Source: Rubritepida sp.
GTDB lineage: Bacteria; Pseudomonadota; Alphaproteobacteria; Acetobacterales; Acetobacteraceae
Reading direction: 5' to 3'
NCBI GenBank assembly: GCA_014376425.1
Contig: JACMRO010000413.1
Span: 1-8,569, forward strand
Length of the DNA: 8,569 bases
In this document: positions 1 to 5,083 of the stretch, piece after piece
Numbering within the stretch: position 1 is the first letter of the stretch
How the letters are laid out: the number at the start of each line of letters is the position of its first letter
Notes under the pieces: model-generated
The model's database searches: none
Told to the model about the DNA's origin: nothing
What the model saw: only the letters and a program-made list of their open reading frames with translations
Translations under genes and position numbers: made by a program

Positions 1-542
1 CGCATGGCTTCGGCGATGAATTCGTATTGCTGTCGGTGGGCTTGCTGATCGAGCGGAAGGGCCACGACCGGATCATCGCCGCACTGCCCGCCATGCCCGA
101 TTGTCGGCTGGTGATCCTGGGTGAGGGGCCGGAGCGGCAGGCGCTGCAGGCGCAGGCCGCAGCACTTGGCGTGGCCGACCGGGTGCAGATGCCCGGCGCC
201 CAGCCGCATGCCGCGCTACCGGGCTGGTACGGCGCGGCGGACGCCCTGGTGCTGGCCTCCAGCCGCGAGGGCTGGGCCAATGTGCTGCTGGAGGCAATGG
301 CATGCGGCACCCCCGCCGTCGCCAGCCCCGCATGGGGCTGCCGCGAGGCGATACGCACACCCGCTGCTGGCCTGGTGCTGGATGACCGTGAGCCCAACAC
401 CATCGCCGCCGGCATCGGCCGGCTGCGCGCTGCACTGCCCGATAGGGCGCAAACCCGCCACTACGCTGAGGGCTTCGGCTGGGAGGATACCACCGCCGGA
501 CAGCTGGCGCTGTTCCGCCAGGTCCTGGCCACGCGGCGGTGA
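1..542 (+). CDS. GT4-family glycosyltransferase, C-terminal part (5' end outside window)
   Basis: This is the C-terminal, nucleotide-sugar-binding half of a retaining GT-B glycosyltransferase of family GT4. Such enzymes transfer a sugar from an NDP-sugar to a lipid-linked glycan at the cytoplasmic face of the inner membrane. The reading frame is open from base 3, so the first bases belong to a gene that starts upstream; a TTG at 27 is inside the domain and is not a credible start. About 179 residues are visible. Counted from that TTG, they show VGLLIERKG (the phosphate-contacting R-K pair at about 10-11), LGEGP at 31-35, and the family E-x7-E signature in SREGWANVLLEAMACGTP (E81 and E89). The usual family length of 350-400 residues means the acceptor-binding N-terminal half is missing only because of the window edge. 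The gene ends in TGA at 540-542 and converges with the minus-strand GT2 gene. Donor and acceptor cannot be read from sequence. Confidence 0.93.
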   Translation, partial: HGFGDEFVLLSVGLLIERKGHDRIIAALPAMPDCRLVILGEGPERQALQAQAAALGVADRVQMPGAQPHAALPGWYGAADALVLASSREGWANVLLEAMACGTPAVASPAWGCREAIRTPAAGLVLDDREPNTIAAGIGRLRAALPDRAQTRHYAEGFGWEDTTAGQLALFRQVLATRR

Positions 543-679
543 GCCGCAGAGCCGATTTGTCAGCACCGTCTTGATAAGGGTCGTGTTTGCTGGGAGGGAC
601 CTTTCACGGCAGGGACATGATGGTGTTCGGCTACGGTGTTCCTGTCCAGCCGCGCGCAGTGCCGAGGTCAGTCCGCGCC
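543..679. other. Convergent intergenic spacer
   Basis: This 137-bp stretch separates the stops of two convergent glycosyltransferase genes. It should hold termination signals for both, but no canonical GC stem followed by a T-run is visible. The best pairing is a weak imperfect one, AAGGGTC at 576-582 with GACCTTT at 598-604, which needs one bulge and a loop of about 15 nt. No coding sequence is supported here. Confidence 0.5.
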
Positions 680-1687
680 CTACCCGCCCGTCCGGCCAAC
701 GCTTTCGCGCCACGCGCCCAGCGCAAGCAGTCCACGCACGACCGGCTTGCGCAAAGCGCTGGGCAGGGCGGCACTCTGCGCCTTCGCCCAGCGCGGCCAG
801 GCCCGCACAGCCTTCGGCAACTGCCGCCAGATATTCATGACCGCAGTGTGGTCGCCGCGCGCGAAGGCCAGGTCCAGCGCTTCTGCCCGCCGCCGCGCCA
901 TGCTTGCCTCGATAACCGGCCGAAGCTCCGCCATCGATGGCCGGCGAGCAAGCACATGTTCAAGGATGGCGGCATCTCGCAAGTGCATGGCCTGCACATC
1001 GGACGATTGATCACCGTCATGCTTGCGGATGGCGACCAGCGGCTTGCGTACTACGCCAAAGGGCGCCTGCTCGGCCAGCAGGAGGATGGTGGCCAGGTCC
1101 GCGCCCACCATCCTGCCCACCGACACGTCCCAGCCGCCCAGGCCGACAAAGAAGCTGCGCTCCACCACCATGCAGGAGGGCAGGAAAGGCTGAAATCCGA
1201 TCACCCGTTCGACCACTGTCGCGTCGAAGACGGCGAGGCCGGGCCCGACGGCGCGCAAACCGCTCCAGAAGCCCGCCGGCGCGTCATCGAATTTCGTACC
1301 AGCCGCCGGGGCGTCGTCGCGCAGCAGGCGGAAATCGGCGAATGCCGCGCCGATCCGGGGTTCCGCCCGCCACAAAGCCGCCATGTGGGCCAGGAAATCG
1401 GGCTGCCAGAGGTGATCACTGTCGCAGAAAGCCACGAGGTCCCCTGTCACCCGCGCCAGCCCGGCGTTGCGGGCCGCCAGGTCGCCGCCATTGGCCACAC
1501 GCATCAGGCGCACGTGCTGGCCATAACGGTCTTCGACCATGCGGCCCGTGTCGTCTGTCGAACCATCATCCACCAGTACGACTTCATGCGGCATGACGGA
1601 CTGGGCCAGGATGGCATCCAGCGTGTCCGGCAGCAGACCGCGCTGATTATAAGCGGTCACAACCACACTGAAGCGCCGGTCAACCAT
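680..1687 (-). CDS. GT2-family glycosyltransferase
   Basis: This gene encodes a predicted cytoplasmic inverting GT-A glycosyltransferase of family GT2, 335 residues, which transfers a sugar from an NDP-sugar to a growing glycan. The N-terminus RFSVVVTAYNQ (residues 5-15) is the classic first beta strand of the fold. LVDDGSTDDT at 38-47 supplies the uridine-binding aspartates. AARNAGL at 71-77 and FCDSDHLWQPD at 87-97 carry the metal-binding DxD (D89-S-D91). GADLATILLLAEQ at about 195-207 sits where many relatives have an E-D acid/base motif; here the glutamate position reads A. RKPLVAIRKHDGD (214-226) matches the common end of the catalytic domain. The ATG at 1687 is preferred because it places the first beta strand at the expected position, although no clear Shine-Dalgarno precedes it. 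The stop is TAG at 680-682. The gene is alone on the minus strand and diverges from the epimerase gene. Substrates are unknown. Confidence 0.93.
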   Translation of the reverse strand: MVDRRFSVVVTAYNQRGLLPDTLDAILAQSVMPHEVVLVDDGSTDDTGRMVEDRYGQHVRLMRVANGGDLAARNAGLARVTGDLVAFCDSDHLWQPDFLAHMAALWRAEPRIGAAFADFRLLRDDAPAAGTKFDDAPAGFWSGLRAVGPGLAVFDATVVERVIGFQPFLPSCMVVERSFFVGLGGWDVSVGRMVGADLATILLLAEQAPFGVVRKPLVAIRKHDGDQSSDVQAMHLRDAAILEHVLARRPSMAELRPVIEASMARRRAEALDLAFARGDHTAVMNIWRQLPKAVRAWPRWAKAQSAALPSALRKPVVRGLLALGAWRESVGRTGG

Positions 1688-1700
1688 GAACGACCACGCG

Positions 1701-1739
1701 CACCGCCGCGTCTGCCGCGGAAGCGGTGGTGATCACCGC
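1701..1739 (-). promoter_or_regulatory. Two mutually exclusive GC-rich hairpins in the leader of the minus-strand GT2 gene
   Basis: On the plus strand, CACCGC (1701-1706), GCGGTG (1723-1728) and CACCGC (1734-1739) alternate. The middle element can pair with either flank. One option is a 6-bp stem with a 5-nt loop, 1723-1728 with 1734-1739. The other is a 10-bp stem, 1701-1710 with 1716-1720 plus 1724-1728, with loop TCTGC and a 3-nt AAG bulge. In a leader transcript of the GT2 gene the longer hairpin would end 13 nt before the ATG at 1687, covering the place where a ribosome binding site should be. The pairing is seen directly. A regulatory role is inference, since GC-rich DNA forms such stems by chance fairly often. 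Confidence 0.3.
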
Positions 1740-1847
1740 CTGTCGTCTGATTGGCATTCAGACTTTAACCCCGAATGTCTGCCCGGGTTGCCAAGCTTAC
1801 GGAGCCCAAAGTTGCGCCTGACGATAATGTTTATCTCCACAAGAAAT

Positions 1848-1875
1848 CACGGAAAACGTTGCAACGATTTCCGTG
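1848..1875. promoter_or_regulatory. 28-bp near-perfect palindrome, candidate operator
   Basis: The arms are CACGGAAA (1848-1855) and TTTCCGTG (1868-1875). Between them lies CGTTGCAACG (1857-1866), itself a perfect 10-bp palindrome, framed by A1856 and A1867. The whole 28 bp is self-complementary with no spacer, apart from one symmetric A/A mismatch. It lies 60 bp before the epimerase ATG and 160 bp before the minus-strand GT2 start, in the AT-rich part of the divergent intergenic region. A -10-like GATAAT lies at 1823-1828, without a convincing -35 at normal spacing. If that element were used on the plus strand, the palindrome would fall just downstream of the transcription start, as a blocking operator would. 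A dimeric repressor site is the best guess. A leader hairpin is possible; no T-run follows, so a simple terminator is unlikely. Confidence 0.5.
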
Positions 1876-1922
1876 CCAAAATCTTCAACAGATCGAGATG
1901 GCGCGAACCGTTACGCGCCGAT

Positions 1923-1927
1923 GGGAG
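1923..1927 (+). promoter_or_regulatory. Ribosome binding site GGGAG deciding the epimerase start
   Basis: GGGAG lies 8 nt before the ATG at 1936. Neither of the two upstream in-frame candidates, GTG at 1873 (inside the palindrome) and ATG at 1921, has a purine-rich site in front of it. Confidence 0.6.
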
Positions 1928-1935
1928 TGGTTGGC

Positions 1936-2913
1936 ATGGCGCGTATCCTGGTAACTGGCGGTTGTGGCTTCATCGGCTCCCACCTTGGCCAGGCGTTGTA
2001 TGAGCGGGGCGATACCGTGGTGGTGCTGGACGACCTTTCGACCGGCTCGACCTCCAATCTGACACCCGGCGCCCGGTTGCTTGTCGGTGACATCAACGAC
2101 CGGAACCTGCTTGAGGATGCGTGCCAGGGGGTGGATGCGATTTTCCATCTCGCCGCCATCGCCTCAGTTGAACGCGGCGTGCGTGACTGGACGGGCACGC
2201 ACCGGGCCAACCTGTCGGGCACGATCGCCGTGCTCGATGCGGCGCGCGTCGCCCGTGTGCCGGTGGTGTACGCATCCTCGGCCGCGGTCTATGGCGCCGG
2301 CGGCCAGTTGCCGCTCGATGAGAGCCAGGCCGTCTCGCCGCTCTCCGCCTATGGCGCCGACAAGCTGGGCTGTGAGCAGCACGCGCGGGTGGGCGGCCAC
2401 GTACACGGTATGGCGACCGCCGGCATGCGTTTCTTCAACGTTTTCGGGCCGCGGCAGGACCCCCGCTCGCCCTATACCGGGGTGATCTCCGTCTTCTGCG
2501 ATCGGCTGCGGCGCGGCCAGCCGGTTGATATCTTCGGCGATGGCCGGCAGACGCGGGATTTCGTCCATGTCGGCGATGTGGTGGCGGCGCTGCTGGCGGC
2601 CCTGCCAGCAGCCTCGACGGCGGCGCCGGTATTCAATGTCTGCACCGGTCAGCCGACCTCGGTGCTGCGCCTGGCCGAGACAATCGCTGAACTCTGCGGC
2701 ACGCCGCTCGCGGTAAACTGGCGCCCGGGCCGGGCCGGCGAGATCGCCCACTCCCTTGGAGAGCGGGCAAAGGCGCGTGACGCGCTGCTGCTGGCTGAGC
2801 CGATGCCGCTGCGGGCGGGATTGCAGAACACACTGGCCTGGCTGGACGAGCGCGGTAACGGTACAGCGCTGGGTGCCGCCGTCCCGCTGGTCAGGACAGC
2901 AGCAGCTGCATGA
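1936..2913 (+). CDS. NAD-dependent nucleotide-sugar epimerase (extended SDR, GalE/WbpP-like)
   Basis: This gene encodes a 325-residue cytoplasmic extended short-chain dehydrogenase/reductase, most likely a UDP-hexose or UDP-N-acetylhexosamine 4-epimerase feeding the polysaccharide pathway. The N-terminus MARILVTGGCGFIGSHL carries the GxxGxxG dinucleotide-binding loop (residues 8-14). Aspartates D32-D33 follow the second strand and favour NAD. HLAAIASVE is at 71-79. The catalytic serine is in YASSAAVYG (S115), and the Y-x3-K pair is Y139 and K143 in SAYGADK. RFFNVFGPRQDPRSPYTGVI at 165-184 resembles the UDP-GlcNAc/GalNAc epimerases of the WbpP/TviC type more than short-form GalE; this suggests, but does not prove, an N-acetylated substrate. 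The start at 1936 is chosen because it has a Shine-Dalgarno and puts the Rossmann motif at the terminus. The 3' end overlaps the convergent small membrane-protein gene by 23 bp. Sugar dehydratases of this superfamily look similar, so the exact reaction is uncertain. Confidence 0.9.
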   Translation: MARILVTGGCGFIGSHLGQALYERGDTVVVLDDLSTGSTSNLTPGARLLVGDINDRNLLEDACQGVDAIFHLAAIASVERGVRDWTGTHRANLSGTIAVLDAARVARVPVVYASSAAVYGAGGQLPLDESQAVSPLSAYGADKLGCEQHARVGGHVHGMATAGMRFFNVFGPRQDPRSPYTGVISVFCDRLRRGQPVDIFGDGRQTRDFVHVGDVVAALLAALPAASTAAPVFNVCTGQPTSVLRLAETIAELCGTPLAVNWRPGRAGEIAHSLGERAKARDALLLAEPMPLRAGLQNTLAWLDERGNGTALGAAVPLVRTAAAA

Positions 2914-3046
2914 TGATTAGGAAGATCCCCCAACCCGCCAAAGACAGCACCAGGATGATCATGCCGCCGAGTGGCCACGCCACCCGTTCGCAATCCGCCT
3001 CGCGGGCGATGAGTTTCGCCGTCAAGGGCTCTCGCGTTTCGGACAT
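2891..3046 (-). CDS. Small single-pass membrane protein, unknown function
   Basis: This is a predicted 51-residue protein that I do not recognise. A charged N-terminal half (MSETREPLTAKLIAREADCE, residues 1-20) is followed by one long hydrophobic segment at about 24-50 (WPLGGMIILVLSLAGWGIFL and onwards), which ends almost at the C-terminus, so a single inner-membrane helix is likely. The codons from 3046 to the TGA at 2891-2893 have the high third-position G/C of the neighbouring genes, which supports real coding. An in-frame ATG at 3082 would add 12 residues, but those codons are AT-rich, so the ATG at 3046 is preferred; a weak AGAAAG precedes it. The 3' end overlaps the convergent epimerase gene by 23 bp, and the gene is divergent from the amidotransferase gene. 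Its job is unknown. A role in the envelope glycan machinery is only a guess from position, and it could still be a spurious open frame. Confidence 0.5.
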   Translation of the reverse strand: MSETREPLTAKLIAREADCERVAWPLGGMIILVLSLAGWGIFLIIMQLLLS

Positions 3047-3072
3047 TGTCACGCTTTCTGAAACAGATCTTG

Positions 3073-3102
3073 AATAGATCATGACCTTTACAGCAATGGC
3101 AA
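3073..3102 (-). promoter_or_regulatory. Possible sigma-70-type promoter for the small membrane-protein gene
   Basis: Read on the minus strand, TTGCCA (3102-3097, 5 of 6 against TTGACA) is followed after 18 nt by TCTATT (3078-3073, 4 of 6 against TATAAT). Transcription would begin at about 3066, giving a leader of about 20 nt before the ATG at 3046 and excluding the alternative start at 3082. The region 3047-3142 is distinctly AT-richer than the genes on either side and should also hold the promoter of the amidotransferase unit. On the plus strand I see TTTACA at 3087-3092 and TATTTA at 3114-3119, but their 21-nt spacing is too long to trust. Confidence 0.25.
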
Positions 3103-3142
3103 CAGTTTCTCGCTATTTACAACCTGCGGTAGGTACACGGTT

Positions 3143-5083
3143 ATGTGTGGTATCTTAGGAATCTTCGATCCCAACTCCGGCCAGGTGTCTAACGCCGGCG
3201 AACTTCGCCGCATGGCCGACGCGCTGGCACATCGCGGGCCGGACGCGGATGGCTTCCATATCGAACCTGGCCTGGGGCTCGGCCACCGGCGCCTGGCCAT
3301 CGTCGACCTGTCTGGCGGCGCGCAGCCGATGCTGACCCCGGACGGCGCGGTGGTGCTCAGCTTCAACGGCGAGATCTTCAATCATGATACACTACGTGAG
3401 CGGCTGCAGGCGGCCGGCCACGTCTTCCGCACCCGCTCGGACACCGAAGCGATCCTGCATGCCTGGCGCGAATGGGGCCCGGATTGCGTCGAGCATTTCA
3501 ACGGCCAGTTCGCCTTCGCGCTGTGGGACCGTGGCCGCGGGATACTGATGCTGGCGCGTGACCGGCTGGGCGAGAAGCCGCTGCACTACGCCGTGCTGTC
3601 CGGGGGGAGTATCGCTTTCGCCTCGGAGATCGGCGGATTGCTGGCGTTGCCGGGCATTTCCCGCCGCGTCGACCCGGCGGCCATGGATGACTATCTGGCG
3701 CTGGGTTACGTGCCCGAGCCGCACACCATCTATGCCGCCATCCGCCGCCTGCCGCCGGCGCACATCATGCTGCTGGAACGCGGCCGGCCGCTCATGCCCG
3801 CACCCCGCCGGTATTGGCGGCCGCCCACCCAGGTAGCTGCCGCACCAGCCGAACCCGCAGCCGAACTGGCCGCACGGCTGCGGCAGGCAGTGTCGCTGCG
3901 CCTGATGTCGGACGTGCCGCTGGGCTGTTTTCTGTCCGGCGGGGTCGACTCGGCCGGGATGGCGATGCTGGCGTCCGAAGGGCATCCGTCGCTGGACAGC
4001 TTTACCATCGGCCTGCCCGGCGCGGCGGATGAACGCACGCCCGCGGCGCTGGTCGCGCAGCGCCTGGGCGGCCGGCACTACGCGGAGGAACTGGCGACCG
4101 ACCCGGTTGCGGCGGACCCGCTGAGCGCCGCCGCCGGCGTCGCCGCCATCTTCGGCGAGCCCTTTGGCGACACCTCCGCCGTGCCGACCCTCGCCGTGTG
4201 CCGGCTGGCCCGGAAGCACGCCACGGTTGCATTGTCGGGCGACGGTGGCGACGAGGTGTTTGCCGGCTACCGGCGCTACCGCTGGCACCAGATGGTCGAG
4301 GGCGTGCGCCGCCTGCTGCCGGCCAGGATACGCCGGCCGGTGATCGGCAGCCTGGCCCGCGCCTACCCGAAGCTGGATCGCGCGCCGCGCTGGCTGCGGG
4401 CGAAGCATACGCTCACCGAAATTAGCCTGGACAGCGCCCTGGGCTATTATGCCTCGGTCGCCAAGATGGCGCAGGCAGCGCGACACGACGTCTGGTCGCC
4501 CGCCATGCGCGGCGCGCTGGAAGGCCACGACCCGGCGGCGCGCTTCGGCGTGCTGATGGAAGAATGCGACCCGGACCAGCCGCTGCTGGCGGCGCAATAC
4601 GCCGACCTGCACACCTACCTGCCGGGCGACATCCTCGCCAAGGTGGATCGCACCAGCATGGCCGTCTCGCTGGAGGTGCGGCCGCCGATGCTCGATCACA
4701 CGCTGGTGGAATGGGGCATGGCGCTGCCGGCCGAACTGAAGCTGCGGCGCGGCGTGGGCAAGCATGTGCTGCGCGAGGCGCTGCGGCCGGTGTTGCCGGC
4801 CGCGATCCTCGACCGGCCGAAGCAGGGTTTCGCGGCCCCCCTGGGTCCCGCCCTGCGCGCGGCCATGCCGCGGCTGCGGGCGCGGCTGCTGGGGCCGGCA
4901 ATGCTCGACAGCGGCATGTTCGACGTCCTGGGCCTGACCCGCATGCTGGACCGCCATGAATCGGGCGTGGTCGATCACGGCCAGGCGCTGTGGCAGCTGC
5001 TGGTGCTGGAAGGCTTCCTGGCCCAGGACGGGGGGGCGGCGCATGCATCCGGCGCGGCCAGCCTCGCCTCGCACGGCCGATGA
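3143..5083 (+). CDS. Glutamine-dependent asparagine-synthetase-like amidotransferase of a glycan locus
   Basis: This 646-residue protein has the two-domain AsnB architecture. It hydrolyses glutamine and passes ammonia to an ATP-activated carboxylate; in polysaccharide loci such homologues are thought to amidate sugar acids or related groups. The N-terminal class II glutaminase starts at MCGILGIFD, and the C2 nucleophile fixes the start after Met removal. It continues with HRGPDADG (30-37), GHRRLAIVDL (47-56), FNGE (74-77) and RSDTE (98-102). The synthetase domain has the pyrophosphate-binding loop LSGGVDS (264-270), GEPFGDTS (338-345), LSGDGGDE (364-371) and PGDILAKVDRTSM (494-506). All key residues are present. 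The stretch GYVPEPHTIYAAIRRLPPAH recalls the exopolysaccharide/exosortase-associated amidotransferases, although no exosortase is visible. A weak AGGT (3131-3134) precedes the ATG. The TGA overlaps the flippase start by 4 bp (ATGA), implying translational coupling. A G7 tract lies near the 3' end. A housekeeping asparagine synthetase is less likely given the context. Confidence 0.93.
   Translation: MCGILGIFDPNSGQVSNAGELRRMADALAHRGPDADGFHIEPGLGLGHRRLAIVDLSGGAQPMLTPDGAVVLSFNGEIFNHDTLRERLQAAGHVFRTRSDTEAILHAWREWGPDCVEHFNGQFAFALWDRGRGILMLARDRLGEKPLHYAVLSGGSIAFASEIGGLLALPGISRRVDPAAMDDYLALGYVPEPHTIYAAIRRLPPAHIMLLERGRPLMPAPRRYWRPPTQVAAAPAEPAAELAARLRQAVSLRLMSDVPLGCFLSGGVDSAGMAMLASEGHPSLDSFTIGLPGAADERTPAALVAQRLGGRHYAEELATDPVAADPLSAAAGVAAIFGEPFGDTSAVPTLAVCRLARKHATVALSGDGGDEVFAGYRRYRWHQMVEGVRRLLPARIRRPVIGSLARAYPKLDRAPRWLRAKHTLTEISLDSALGYYASVAKMAQAARHDVWSPAMRGALEGHDPAARFGVLMEECDPDQPLLAAQYADLHTYLPGDILAKVDRTSMAVSLEVRPPMLDHTLVEWGMALPAELKLRRGVGKHVLREALRPVLPAAILDRPKQGFAAPLGPALRAAMPRLRARLLGPAMLDSGMFDVLGLTRMLDRHESGVVDHGQALWQLLVLEGFLAQDGGAAHASGAASLASHGR
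5030..5036 (+). repeat. G7 homopolymer tract near the 3' end of the amidotransferase gene
   Basis: Seven consecutive G residues encode part of the DGGAA tail of the amidotransferase, 15 codons before its stop. Gain of one G would move translation into the flippase frame. That frame has no stop between here and the flippase start at 5080. Confidence 0.6.

Noticed and set aside
576..604. Possible bidirectional terminator between the two convergent glycosyltransferase genes
   Set aside because: The stem is short and bulged, with a 15-nt loop and no T-run on either strand.
587..1732. A 381-codon plus-strand open frame across the minus-strand GT2 gene
   Set aside because: The translation is compositionally odd and without domains, and the opposite strand carries an intact GT2 catalytic domain.
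1728..1737. Perfect 10-bp palindrome GGTGATCACC
   Set aside because: It is short and forms part of the hairpin-forming leader already described; there is no independent sign of a binding site.
1873..1935. Longer epimerase starting at GTG 1873 or ATG 1921
   Set aside because: Neither has a ribosome binding site, the GTG lies within the palindrome, and the extension precedes a Rossmann motif that normally begins at the N-terminus.
1686..2003. A 105-codon plus-strand open frame spanning the divergent intergenic region
   Set aside because: The composition is unlike neighbouring proteins, it has no ribosome binding site or motif, and it would overlap the epimerase start in another frame.
4990..5079. 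N-terminal extension of the flippase frame upstream of 5080
   Set aside because: The extra 30 residues are Gly/Pro/Arg-rich, lie wholly inside the amidotransferase gene, and precede a normal flippase N-terminus with an ATGA stop-start junction.
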